This document shows positions 18,821 to 28,554 of a stretch of 64,000 nucleotides of DNA, piece after piece. Both the position numbers and the translations under genes were made by a program. The notes under the pieces are model-generated. The model did not search any database. It had not been told where the DNA came from and saw nothing but the letters and a program-made list of their open reading frames with translations. Positions within the stretch are counted from its first letter, which is position 1. The number at the start of each line of letters is the position of its first letter. The DNA comes from Bacteroidota bacterium (lineage in GTDB: Bacteria > Bacteroidota > Bacteroidia > Chitinophagales > Chitinophagaceae), in the NCBI GenBank assembly GCA_947457075.1, contig CANGUG010000001.1, positions 62,001 through 126,000 of the forward strand. The letters run 5' to 3'.

Positions 18821-18828
18821 GTATTTAT

Positions 18829-19668
18829 TTAGTTACTAGAACCCATTCTTATTCTCATTCCTCCCATGCCTCCACTTTTTTGCATGTCTTCCATTAATTT
18901 TTTCATAGTATCTTGAAACTGTGCCTTATTCATTCTTTCCCCTTTTGTAGGTTGCACCAAATCCTTTTTAGCATATTTTGACGAAACCTCAGTAGCGGTA
19001 ATAATATTAGCGCCATTGTCTAAATCTACTTCTAAAATAGCACCTGGTAAGCCTGTGTAGTTATCTGGACCCACAGAAGCAACAATATCTTGTGTGTACC
19101 AAACAATTACTTCCGTTTCTTTGGGAGTAATAACAGTACTTCCTTTGGCTGTATCATTATTATTTCTGCCCAATCTAAAACCACCTGTACCCCCAATTCT
19201 TACATTTTGAGCAGTAACGGTTGTAGTAGCTTTTTTACAAACATGCTTTGCAATTGTTTTGGTTTCCTCTGAAATTTTCCATTTTAATGGTTTTAAGGAA
19301 TCAACAATTAAAAATGTTTTTTCAAACATCGGTCTTGATTCGTATTGCATTTGAGTAGCTAAATCAGTAAAAGTAGTGGTCTCTGGCATACGAAACATAA
19401 ACCTTGGTCCACCGCCACCGCCACTATTGGCAAATGGATCGGGTGCTTCATCCTCTGGTACCGAACGAAACAAGCTTGCTTGCTCATTGAATAACAATTC
19501 AAACTCAGATGTTCTAAATTCTGGAATTCTTGTCCTCATTTCAGGATCAGTAATCATTTTCCACATATTAATTTTGCGCTCGTACACAATTTTACCTTCT
19601 TTCATTTGCGCATTTGCACTCACTGTTGCAAATAGCCCAATTAATAATGCGATGGTTATTTTTTTCAT
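18829..19668 (-). CDS. GLPGLI family protein
   Basis: The 279-residue secreted protein (signal peptide ending ANAQ) contains YTGLPGAILEVDLDNG, the signature of the GLPGLI family, preceded by KWKISEETKTIAKHVCKKA and a VWYTQDI motif typical of the family. It has glycine-rich loops (SGGGGGP) and ends in a Gly/Met/Arg tail. GLPGLI genes are usually next to an OMP_b-brl_3 barrel protein; that gene lies directly upstream (51-base gap) on the same strand. The function of the pair is unknown; a periplasmic or outer-membrane role is inferred. Confidence 0.88.
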   Translation of the reverse strand: MKKITIALLIGLFATVSANAQMKEGKIVYERKINMWKMITDPEMRTRIPEFRTSEFELLFNEQASLFRSVPEDEAPDPFANSGGGGGPRFMFRMPETTTFTDLATQMQYESRPMFEKTFLIVDSLKPLKWKISEETKTIAKHVCKKATTTVTAQNVRIGGTGGFRLGRNNNDTAKGSTVITPKETEVIVWYTQDIVASVGPDNYTGLPGAILEVDLDNGANIITATEVSSKYAKKDLVQPTKGERMNKAQFQDTMKKLMEDMQKSGGMGGMRIRMGSSN

Positions 19669-19719
19669 ACTAATTTATGTTTAGAAATTATTGATTGCGA
19701 AGTTACTGTTTTTATCTGT

Positions 19720-22515
19720 TTACATTCTTATCATCATTCTTTGTCCGCCACCATTGCCACCGGCAAGACCCGACTTTTGTAGGCTATAGGTAAATCCAAC
19801 TAAAAAATACTGATTAATTACATTATAGGATTGATCCACAATTTGGTTTTGTGATACATTTCTTGAAACCCCTATATTTCTATTTAAAATATCAAAGGCG
19901 CTTATTTTTAATTCAGCTCTTTTGTTTTTCAAGAAAAATTTAGAAATACTTCCATTCCAAATAGGGACTGCTGTATTAAAGCCTGCTGCTCTACCTTCAT
20001 TAATGGTAAAGTTTAAGGATTGATTTAATACAAGATTAAAAGGCAGGTAGCCAATAATGTCCGCATTATATACCCTTGTGATAAACTTGGTATTTAAGGC
20101 ACTGTTAATGGCATTGTTTGTATTATTATAATTATGTCTAGCTACAAGATTAATGTCCAACACCTCATCTAAACTAAAGCTATAGTTGATGCTAGGTGAA
20201 ATGGATTTGATAATAATGGTATTTAAAACACCGTTGGCGTAGTTTACATTATTATTATAACCAGTATTGATTCCAAAGTTGATTCTAGAGTATAATTTTT
20301 TAACACCAAATCCATAGTTCACAGTTGCGTTTAAACGATAAATGCCATTTACATTCACTGGTTTAGACAAGGTTTGTCTGGTTGGTAAAATGCTATCGTA
20401 ATTTACAATTGAATTATTTACAAACTGTGCATTTAACAAGGCGAAGAAATTACGTTGTGCCAATATTTTAGTAGAGAAGAACCTTAAATTTAAATTGTGA
20501 TTATAGGTACGCTTTAAATTGGGGTTACCAATAGTTTGATTATTAATATTACTTTGGTCTAATACTGGCTGCAATTGTGTTAAAGAAGGTTGGTTGGTAG
20601 AAGTTCGATAATTAAAATTCAAGTTCTGCGTTTGAGAAAAATTATATTGAAACATGGCAGAAGGTAAAACGTCTTTGAACTCTTGTTTTATTTTAGTACT
20701 TGTACTTGTGTTGAATCCGTTTAACAATGCATTTTGTAATGAAAAGCCCGTAGAAAAATTATACTTCTTTTGGTTAAGGCGATAATTCATTCCTCCACCA
20801 GCATAAGTATATTCCGAACTAAACTCATTGGTTAGCCTTGTATTTAATAAATCGTATTGCCCATTTACACTGTTTCTATCAAATATTCTTCGACTTGAAC
20901 TGCTATTGTTTTGGTTTAAATAAGCATTAAACTCTAATAATGATCGCTTAGAAATAGGTTCTGTATAAACCATATTCGCTGAATAACTTTGTGTAACTGC
21001 TTTTCTTTTATTTTGCTGATCTAAAATTGAATCCTTCATTAAAATACCATTGGTATAAATTAGCTGGTCTGTAAATTGAGCACCATTGGCAACCGATTCG
21101 TTGTATCCCTGTGTAATTGTGGAAGAAATGGTACGGCCTTTTTTCTGAAACTTTTTTCTTAATAATAAAGTGTTTGAAATATTATACGCATCCGATAAAC
21201 TTGACGACATGGACGCAGTGGCATTTACAGGCGTTCCATCGGGTAAAGTAGTATTGGTAGTAGATTCGCTATAGGAAGAATTACGTTGCTTCGAAACACT
21301 AGGAGTAAATCTATATGAAAAATTTTCAGAAACTTTATTGTCAATCGTCACGTTAAGTCGTTGTTGTTGATTTTGACTTTTAGAAAGACTATTGCTTGTT
21401 CTATTAAAATTATTTCCAGGAATTAAATTTTGAGTAAATGAATTGCTAGTATTAAACCTAAATACATCACTTGCATTGGCATTGGTATTAAAATCCATTT
21501 TTTTGTCATTCAATATATTGGAATAATTTCCTCCTAGTGAATAAGTATCTGCAACCCCTCTTGCATTTGCATCCGTTCCTCCGTCTCCGCCTGAAAAATT
21601 AATGGTCACGCCACCACCACCTCTTCCACCACCGCCACCTGAAAAATTAGCGATGTCGCCATTGTTAAAATTTTGCTTATTAACATTGTTGGCCGTACCT
21701 ATCAGTGAATATTGTTCGTCATTGTTAATTCTGTTTACATTCCCCTGCGCATCAAATCGACCAGGAGTTCCATGAGCGCCGGTTAACTTTCCAAAAGTAG
21801 ATTGCTTTCGGTCCTTCTTAGTTTTAATATTAATGGCTGTTTCTTCATTGCCATCATCAATACCTGTAAACATTGCCTGATCGGATTTACGATCATATAC
21901 TTGAATTTTATCAACCGCATCTGCTGGCAAGTTTTTGGTAGCCATTTTTGGATCGCCGGTAAAAAATTCTTTTCCATTCACAAATACCTTTGTAACCGTT
22001 TTTCCATTCACAGTGATTCCACCCGCTTTATCTACATCTATTCCTGGCATTTTTTTTAATAAATCTTCGACCACTGCATTGGGTACTGTTTTGAAATTTT
22101 CAGAATTAAACTCAATGGAGTCTCCATTAATGACTACCGGAGGTCTTCGAGCGGTTACAGTGACCGTTGAAATTTGACTTACATCGGACAAGTAAATATT
22201 TCCTAAGGAAAGTTTTGAAGTGGCCCCTACTTTGATACCTAACCACAAAGGTTGAAAGCCAACATAGGAAACAGATAAAAGGTACTTGCCTGGTGCAATA
22301 TTTTTAAACTGAAAATAGCCGTCATCACTGGCTCTTGTAAAATTAATTAAGGAAGAATCAGTGGCATTCGCTAAAGAAACGGTAGCCGAGGTAAGTGCTC
22401 TTTTAGAGATACTATCCATGATGGTCCCCTCAATGGTAACACTTTGGGCTTTTGCCTGAACAGCCAATAACAAACTAGTTGCCATTAGTAGGGCAAAGGT
22501 CAATTTTTTAATCAT
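19720..22515 (-). CDS. Outer-membrane beta-barrel protein with carboxypeptidase-like regulatory domain (OMP_b-brl_3)
   Basis: The 931-residue protein has a signal peptide (ending KAQS), a CarboxypepD_reg-like Ig domain (about 27-115), a plug-like domain (about 120-230, with VVEDLLKKMPGIDVDKAGG) and an OMP_b-brl_3 barrel (about 380-931). A glycine-rich loop near residue 300 and the Met/Arg C-terminus (QRMMIRM) are notable. It is a TonB-receptor-like protein of the type paired with GLPGLI genes. A specific substrate cannot be assigned. Confidence 0.88.
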   Translation of the reverse strand: MIKKLTFALLMATSLLLAVQAKAQSVTIEGTIMDSISKRALTSATVSLANATDSSLINFTRASDDGYFQFKNIAPGKYLLSVSYVGFQPLWLGIKVGATSKLSLGNIYLSDVSQISTVTVTARRPPVVINGDSIEFNSENFKTVPNAVVEDLLKKMPGIDVDKAGGITVNGKTVTKVFVNGKEFFTGDPKMATKNLPADAVDKIQVYDRKSDQAMFTGIDDGNEETAINIKTKKDRKQSTFGKLTGAHGTPGRFDAQGNVNRINNDEQYSLIGTANNVNKQNFNNGDIANFSGGGGGRGGGGVTINFSGGDGGTDANARGVADTYSLGGNYSNILNDKKMDFNTNANASDVFRFNTSNSFTQNLIPGNNFNRTSNSLSKSQNQQQRLNVTIDNKVSENFSYRFTPSVSKQRNSSYSESTTNTTLPDGTPVNATASMSSSLSDAYNISNTLLLRKKFQKKGRTISSTITQGYNESVANGAQFTDQLIYTNGILMKDSILDQQNKRKAVTQSYSANMVYTEPISKRSLLEFNAYLNQNNSSSSRRIFDRNSVNGQYDLLNTRLTNEFSSEYTYAGGGMNYRLNQKKYNFSTGFSLQNALLNGFNTSTSTKIKQEFKDVLPSAMFQYNFSQTQNLNFNYRTSTNQPSLTQLQPVLDQSNINNQTIGNPNLKRTYNHNLNLRFFSTKILAQRNFFALLNAQFVNNSIVNYDSILPTRQTLSKPVNVNGIYRLNATVNYGFGVKKLYSRINFGINTGYNNNVNYANGVLNTIIIKSISPSINYSFSLDEVLDINLVARHNYNNTNNAINSALNTKFITRVYNADIIGYLPFNLVLNQSLNFTINEGRAAGFNTAVPIWNGSISKFFLKNKRAELKISAFDILNRNIGVSRNVSQNQIVDQSYNVINQYFLVGFTYSLQKSGLAGGNGGGQRMMIRM

Positions 22516-22627
22516 ATTGTAAAATTACGATTGTATTCGTAAAGCGCTGTATTTTCAGGTAAAAACAAGCCATAATTACACCAGTCCTTGATTGTATGGA
22601 TAAACGGCAACTTATTCATTTGAAATG

Positions 22628-22659
22628 TTCGGCACTTAGAAGAGGTTTTGTTAACTTTC
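22628..22659 (+). promoter_or_regulatory. Bacteroidota-type promoter
   Basis: TTCG at 22628-22631 and TAACTTTC at 22652-22659 are spaced by 20 bases, close to TTTG-N19/20-TAnnTTTG. It places transcription start just before the ATG at 22677 and argues against the upstream ATG at 22596. Confidence 0.5.
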
Positions 22660-22676
22660 AACAAATTATAAATGTT

Positions 22677-25600
22677 ATGAGAATAATATGTTTGACCCTT
22701 TTATGGAGCCTAGGTTTAATGCAATCAAAGGCACAATCCGTAAAATCAATCAAAAGTGACAGCAGTTTGTTGACCAATTTTAAAGGTTTACCCCTTAAAG
22801 CGACAAGGTCTTTTCCTTTAAAAACAAATGAAGGCACTTGGACCTCGGTTAACATTAGTCCCGACGGGAAAACCCTTGTTTTTGACTTAATGGGGGATAT
22901 TTACACCCTTCCTATCGAAGGCGGTAAAGCAACTGCGGTTACCAAGGGATTTGCTTATGATAACCACCCTAGCTTTAGTCCCGACGGAAAAAGAATTTTA
23001 TTTATTTCGGACCGAAGTGGCGCAGAAAATTTATGGTATATAGATACAGAGAAAAAAGATACCGTTGCGTTAACAGAAGACAATAACCAAAATTTTCCTG
23101 GTGCCATTTATACACCCGATGGGAATTACATAGTTTATAGCAAAGGGCGACGCAATAACAAATTGTTCTTAATGCATAAAAATGGAGGTTCAGGTACCCA
23201 ACTTATATCAGCACCTGCTAATTTAAAAACAATTGACCCTGCAGTAAGTGCCGATGGTAGATATGTGTATTATTCAGCAAGAATGAGTGCTTGGAATTAC
23301 AATGCAATGTTGCCACAATATAGCATAGGTGTGTATGATCGCGAAAAGGGAAATACCAGAACCATTGCTTCAAGATATGGCTCGGCATTTACACCCGTAC
23401 TTTCCAAAGATGGAAAATGGTTAGTGTATGGTTCAAGATTTGAAGATAAAACTGGATTGGTCAAAAGAAATTTAGCAACAGGCGAAGAAAATTGGTTGGC
23501 TTATCCTGTACAAAGGGATGACCAAGAATCAATTGCCGTTTTAGGTGTTTTGCCAGCAATGACATTTACACCTGATAGCAAATATTTATTGACTTCCTAT
23601 GGTGGTAAAATTCAAAAAATAAATATAGAAACTGCTGCGCAAGAAGAAATTCCATACACAGTAGATGCCACTATCGAAATGGGACCTGAAGTTTTATTTA
23701 AATACCCAGTAAGTGATACCATCGCCGCAAAAGCAACACAGATAAGGGATGCAGTGCCTTCTCCTGATGGAAAAAAATTAGCCTTCACTGTATTGAATAA
23801 ATTATACGTAATGGATTACCCAAATGGTACTCCAAAAAGATTAACAAAAAATAATTTTACCGAAGCACAACCTACATGGCATCCAAATGGAAAAAATATT
23901 TATTTCAGCACTTGGAATATTAAAGGAGGTGCTATTCATACGGTTGATATTGTCACCGGCAAAGAAACTGAAATAACCAAAGAAGGTGCTTTGTACCAAG
24001 GCCTGGCCATTGAACCAACAGGAAAAAAATTAGTATTCAACCGAACAAAGGCACAGAAGTTTTTAGACTCCAAAGAACCAACCTATAATGACGAAGAAGA
24101 TGAATTATGTTGGCTAGATTTATCCAATTTAGAAATTCATGTTATTGATAAAGCCAATGGAAGAGGCAATGCTCATTTTGTAAAAAATGACAATAGAATT
24201 TATTTAAATAGCTATGGAAAATTATTATCAATACAGTGGGATGGTGGTGACGAAAAAGAAGTAGTAAAAATTACGGGTATTAGCACTTTTGGTAGCATTG
24301 CAAAACACAATGGAAAACCAATTACAGATCCTTGCATGTTGCCTTTAATTTTAGCCGAAGAGGGAGACGATGCAGCAAAGGAAAATAATCCACCCTCTAG
24401 TGCAACAAGTATTTTATTATCTCCAACAGGCAATGGAGCCATTGCACAAGTAAACAATAATATTTATTTTGTAACCATACCAAAAGCAGGTAAAGTGGTT
24501 GAAATATCGGTGGCAGATGCAAAAAATGCTGCTTTCCCTAGTAAATTACTAACTGAAGTAGGGGGAGAGTTTCCAAGTTGGGAATCCAATGGGAAAGTGA
24601 TTCACTGGAGCTTAGGCGCTGCACATTTTACCTACGATATTGATAAGAGTTATGCCTTTGACGATAGTTTAGCAGTAGCAAAAAAAGCAGAGGACTTAGC
24701 CAAAGAATTGGCTAAAAACGATACGACTAAAAAGGACTCTACTAATAAAGATAACCTGGCAAAAAAAGCAGACAAAAAAGAAACGCCCAAGTTTAAAGCA
24801 ACAGAACAATGGGTCAATGTGTATTATGACAAAGACATCCCCACTGGGTCAGTCCTGCTAAAAAATGCAAAAATCATTACCATGAAGGGAGATGAAATTA
24901 TTGAAGGAGGTGATGTGTATATTGTAAATAACCGTATAAAGGGAATTGGAAAATCAGGAACATTAAAAACAGATGCCAACACCGCGGTGGTGGACGTTTC
25001 AGGAAAAACAATTATTCCTGGTTTTGTTGATACACATGCACATATGTGGCCAAGCTGGGGCATTCATAAAAATCAAGCTTGGATTTATGCAGCCAATTTA
25101 GCGTATGGTGTTACCACCACGCGTGACCCACAAACTGCTACTACCGATGTGCTTACCTATAGCGATATGGTGGAAGCAGGTTCCATGGTGGGGCCAAGAA
25201 TATACTCAACAGGTCCTGGGGTGGGTTATTGGTCCTATAACTTGAAGGATTCAGCACAGGCAGAATCCGTATTATCACAGTATTCAAAATACTTTAATAC
25301 TAAATACATAAAAATGTATTTAGTGGGCAATAGAAAACAAAGACAATGGGTGATTCAGGCTGCAAAAAATCAACAACTTATGCCAACCACCGAAGGTGGG
25401 CTTGACTTTAAATTGAATATGACTAATTTATTAGACGGCTATCCTGGTCATGAACATTCCATTCCAATTTATCCTTTGTACAAGGATGTGATTAATGCTA
25501 TTGCACAATCAAAAATGGCAGTGACACCTACCTTATTGGTGGCATATGGTGGACCATGGGCAGAAAATTATTTTTATGAAACTGCCAATCCCTATAACGA

Positions 25601-26102
25601 TCAAAAAATGCAATTTTTTACTCCTTACGAGGAGTTGGCTGCTAAATCACGCAGACGCGCAACCTGGTTTTTACCCGAAGAGCATGTGTTTCAAAAACAT
25701 GCAGCCAGTATGAAAAGCTTAGTGGAAGCAGGTGGATTAGCTGGCATTGGAAGCCATGGTCAGTTGCAAGGATTAGGCTATCATTGGGAGGTTTGGTCTA
25801 TGCAAAGCGGGGGCATGCGTAACCATGACGCATTAAAAGTAGCAACGCTATTAGGTGCAGAAGGTCTTGGATTAGACAAGGATTTAGGCAGTATTGAAAC
25901 CGGAAAACTAGCTGACCTTATCATTTTAAATAAGGATCCATTAGCGGATATTCACAATACCAATTCTATTCAATTGGTCATGAAAAATGGTCGTTTATAC
26001 AATGGCGATAATTTGAATGAAACCGTAACAGGTAAAAAAGTATTAGACCGCTCAGAGTGGCTGGATATTAAACCTACAAAAAACACCAATGTAAAGGATT
26101 AA
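22677..26102 (+). CDS. Exported amidohydrolase with N-terminal TolB/PD40-type beta-propeller
   Basis: From the ATG at 22677 the protein is 1141 residues with a clean signal peptide (MRIICLTLLW... ending KAQS); the ATG 27 codons upstream would bury it. Residues about 50-700 hold PD40/WD40-like repeats of the type SPDGK and SADGRYVYYS. A Lys/Asp-rich linker follows (about 690-740), then a metal-dependent amidohydrolase domain with VDTHAHMWPSW (metal HxH), HEHSIP, GIGSHGQ and ETGKLADLIIL. Known proteins of this layout are periplasmic hydrolases of unclear substrate, possibly prolidase-like. It stands alone between the GLPGLI locus and the first acylase. Confidence 0.85.
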   Translation: MRIICLTLLWSLGLMQSKAQSVKSIKSDSSLLTNFKGLPLKATRSFPLKTNEGTWTSVNISPDGKTLVFDLMGDIYTLPIEGGKATAVTKGFAYDNHPSFSPDGKRILFISDRSGAENLWYIDTEKKDTVALTEDNNQNFPGAIYTPDGNYIVYSKGRRNNKLFLMHKNGGSGTQLISAPANLKTIDPAVSADGRYVYYSARMSAWNYNAMLPQYSIGVYDREKGNTRTIASRYGSAFTPVLSKDGKWLVYGSRFEDKTGLVKRNLATGEENWLAYPVQRDDQESIAVLGVLPAMTFTPDSKYLLTSYGGKIQKINIETAAQEEIPYTVDATIEMGPEVLFKYPVSDTIAAKATQIRDAVPSPDGKKLAFTVLNKLYVMDYPNGTPKRLTKNNFTEAQPTWHPNGKNIYFSTWNIKGGAIHTVDIVTGKETEITKEGALYQGLAIEPTGKKLVFNRTKAQKFLDSKEPTYNDEEDELCWLDLSNLEIHVIDKANGRGNAHFVKNDNRIYLNSYGKLLSIQWDGGDEKEVVKITGISTFGSIAKHNGKPITDPCMLPLILAEEGDDAAKENNPPSSATSILLSPTGNGAIAQVNNNIYFVTIPKAGKVVEISVADAKNAAFPSKLLTEVGGEFPSWESNGKVIHWSLGAAHFTYDIDKSYAFDDSLAVAKKAEDLAKELAKNDTTKKDSTNKDNLAKKADKKETPKFKATEQWVNVYYDKDIPTGSVLLKNAKIITMKGDEIIEGGDVYIVNNRIKGIGKSGTLKTDANTAVVDVSGKTIIPGFVDTHAHMWPSWGIHKNQAWIYAANLAYGVTTTRDPQTATTDVLTYSDMVEAGSMVGPRIYSTGPGVGYWSYNLKDSAQAESVLSQYSKYFNTKYIKMYLVGNRKQRQWVIQAAKNQQLMPTTEGGLDFKLNMTNLLDGYPGHEHSIPIYPLYKDVINAIAQSKMAVTPTLLVAYGGPWAENYFYETANPYNDQKMQFFTPYEELAAKSRRRATWFLPEEHVFQKHAASMKSLVEAGGLAGIGSHGQLQGLGYHWEVWSMQSGGMRNHDALKVATLLGAEGLGLDKDLGSIETGKLADLIILNKDPLADIHNTNSIQLVMKNGRLYNGDNLNETVTGKKVLDRSEWLDIKPTKNTNVKD

Positions 26103-26151
26103 ACTTTTGCATGACACACCTAACCCACTCCTTTACATAGGGACTTAGGTA

Positions 26152-26185
26152 TAAAAAGCACAATCATACTGGTTGTGCTTTTTTA
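26152..26185 (+). terminator. Intrinsic terminator
   Basis: The stem AAAAAGCACAA / TTGTGCTTTTT encloses a loop of about 9 bases, 50 bases after the amidohydrolase stop and before the acylase promoter region. Confidence 0.85.
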
Positions 26186-26223
26186 TTTTCCCTAACTTTA
26201 AGAACTCATCTAAAATTGTTTGT

Positions 26224-28554
26224 ATGAAAAAAGTGCTCCATCTTCTTATAATTATTGTACTAGTATTTGTAGCTAAAATAAATTTTGCTCAAAAGGCAAG
26301 TAAAGGATTAACGACTCAACCAAAAATGTCCGCCTTACTTGATGAAAAAGCAAGATGGGAAAAACATGTTGCTCAAACTACTATCATAAGAGATGAATGG
26401 GGGATTCCACATATTTATGGAAAAACGGACGCAGATGCCGTTTTTGGATTAATGTATGCGCAATGTGAAGAAAACTTTCCTCAAATAGAAAAAAACTATT
26501 TAGAAATGCTAGGGCGTTTACAAGAGCTGAAAGAAAATGATATCGCAGTAGCTAAAAATGAGGAGAAAATATATGCAGACCTAATGATGCAATTAATACA
26601 AGACAGCGTGGATGCAATAAAGGATTATCATAACAGCCCAGTTTGGTTTCAACAATTGTTACAAGCACATGCCGACGGCATCAATTATTATTTATCAAAA
26701 CATCCCAATGTACACCCCGAAGTAATTACTCAATTTAAACCTTGGTATCACTTAATGTGGACCGATGGTAGTGTTTCTCCCACAAGAACCGGAGGATTAG
26801 ATGAAGCAGATGTAGCTTCATTTTATGGACAGACAAAACTAGCAGGAGCACAAAATAAATTAAACCTCGTTTCCCCTTTTGATATGGAAGAGAAAACCTT
26901 AAAGGGTTCAAACGGTTTTGCCATTGCTCCTATGCATAGTAAATCAGGCAATGCCATGTTGTATATTAATCCGCATGTTCCATTTTATTTTAGGTCAGAA
27001 ATGCATATGGTGAGTGAACAAGGATTAAATGTATATGGTGCTGTTACTTGGGGGCAAATGTTTATATACCAAGGATTTAATGAAAAATGTGGATGGATGC
27101 ATACCAGTAGCTATGCTGATGTTGCCGATGTATATGAAGAAAAAATTTCAAAAACAGGTAATGGTTTTAATTATGAGTATGATCAAAAACAGCTACCTGT
27201 TAGCACACGTGAAATTGAAATAAAATATTATGACAATGGGATACTTAAATCAAAAATGTTTACAACTTATAAAACACATCATGGGCCAGTAATGGGAATT
27301 AAAAATGGAAAATGGTTAAGCTTGCATGAAAATAATCGTTCATTAAATGCTTTACTTGAATGTTGGAACAGGACAAAGTCAAAAAATATTACCGAGTATT
27401 CCACTGCATTAAGTTTACTTGCCAACAATAGTAACAATACGGTATATGCCGATGCGCAAGGAAATATTGCTTATTGGCATGGCAATTTTATGCCTAAAAG
27501 AAACGATCCAAATTTTGATTATACAAGACCAGTAGATGGAAGTATTAAAGCTACAGATTGGAGTGGTGTACATGCACTAAATGAAATTGTACAAAGTATT
27601 AATCCCGTTAATGGATGGTTACAAAATTGTAACGCAACCCCATTTACGGTTGCAGGTAAACATAGTCCAAAGCAGGAAAATTATCCAAGCTATATGGCAC
27701 CAGATGGAGAAAATCCAAGGGGACTAAATGCAGTTCGATTATTAGAAGGTATTGATAAAATAAATTTAGACGAACTTATACAACTAGGATACAATAAGCA
27801 TTTAACTGCTTTTGATATGATACTTCCCACCTTTATTGCAGACGCTAAAAAAATACAAAAAGATACAAGTAGTCAATTAGAAAGCAAGAATTTAATGAGC
27901 CCTTCCATGAATAAAGCAATAGCGTATTTAGAAAAATGGAATCATGATGCGGACACCAATTCAATTGCACAAACTATTGCTATTATGTGGATGAACGAAA
28001 TAAATAATCCTGCTGGACCTTTTCCTTTTAAGCCAAGTACCGAGGAGGAGGGTACTAGAATTGCTGAAAGGTATGCGTCTATTAACCAACTTGCTGTTGA
28101 GATCAAATTAAATTGTTTACAGAAGGCTTTGAATAATTTAGAGACAAAATATGGCAACTGGGAAATCCCTTGGGGAACTATTAATCGATATCAAAGAGTC
28201 AATCCAGGTGAATACTTTAATGACAAGGCAAGTAGTATTGCTGTAGCTCAAACCTCTAGTAAATATGGACAATTGCCTTCCTTTGAAAGTAAATTAATGG
28301 CTGGGCCCAATAAATCAACCACCCTTAAAAGGTATGGATACAGTGGAAATAGTTTTGTGGCCGCAGTAAGCTTTGGCAAGCAATTAGAAGCTAAAACAAT
28401 CATTACCGGCGGACAAAGCAGATGGGCCAATAACCAACACTTTACGGATCAGGCACAAAAGTTTATTGATGGAAATTTTAAAACGATTCACTTTTACAAA
28501 GAGGATGTTTTGGCACATAAAGTAATATCGTACAAGCCTGGATTAGAAAGGTAG
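26224..28554 (+). CDS. Penicillin acylase family N-terminal nucleophile hydrolase (first of three)
   Basis: The start at 26224 gives a 776-residue precursor with a signal peptide (ending INFAQ); the ATG at 26173 lies inside the preceding terminator and is rejected. An alpha-subunit segment (RDEWGIPHIYG) precedes the autoprocessing site at S229 (GSNGFAIAP), whose Ser would become the N-terminal nucleophile of the beta subunit. Known relatives hydrolyse amides such as penicillins, N-acyl amino acids, cyclic lipopeptides and acyl-homoserine lactones in the periplasm; the acyl preference is not readable. Its last 61 bases overlap the convergent regulator gene. Confidence 0.88.
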   Translation: MKKVLHLLIIIVLVFVAKINFAQKASKGLTTQPKMSALLDEKARWEKHVAQTTIIRDEWGIPHIYGKTDADAVFGLMYAQCEENFPQIEKNYLEMLGRLQELKENDIAVAKNEEKIYADLMMQLIQDSVDAIKDYHNSPVWFQQLLQAHADGINYYLSKHPNVHPEVITQFKPWYHLMWTDGSVSPTRTGGLDEADVASFYGQTKLAGAQNKLNLVSPFDMEEKTLKGSNGFAIAPMHSKSGNAMLYINPHVPFYFRSEMHMVSEQGLNVYGAVTWGQMFIYQGFNEKCGWMHTSSYADVADVYEEKISKTGNGFNYEYDQKQLPVSTREIEIKYYDNGILKSKMFTTYKTHHGPVMGIKNGKWLSLHENNRSLNALLECWNRTKSKNITEYSTALSLLANNSNNTVYADAQGNIAYWHGNFMPKRNDPNFDYTRPVDGSIKATDWSGVHALNEIVQSINPVNGWLQNCNATPFTVAGKHSPKQENYPSYMAPDGENPRGLNAVRLLEGIDKINLDELIQLGYNKHLTAFDMILPTFIADAKKIQKDTSSQLESKNLMSPSMNKAIAYLEKWNHDADTNSIAQTIAIMWMNEINNPAGPFPFKPSTEEEGTRIAERYASINQLAVEIKLNCLQKALNNLETKYGNWEIPWGTINRYQRVNPGEYFNDKASSIAVAQTSSKYGQLPSFESKLMAGPNKSTTLKRYGYSGNSFVAAVSFGKQLEAKTIITGGQSRWANNQHFTDQAQKFIDGNFKTIHFYKEDVLAHKVISYKPGLER

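Noticed and set aside
22596..22676. Upstream ATG at 22596 as start of the amidohydrolase gene
   Set aside because: It adds 27 residues before a normal signal peptide, and a promoter-like box lies between it and 22677.
26173..26223. ATG at 26173 as start of the first acylase
   Set aside because: It lies inside the upstream terminator hairpin and would precede the signal peptide by 17 odd residues.
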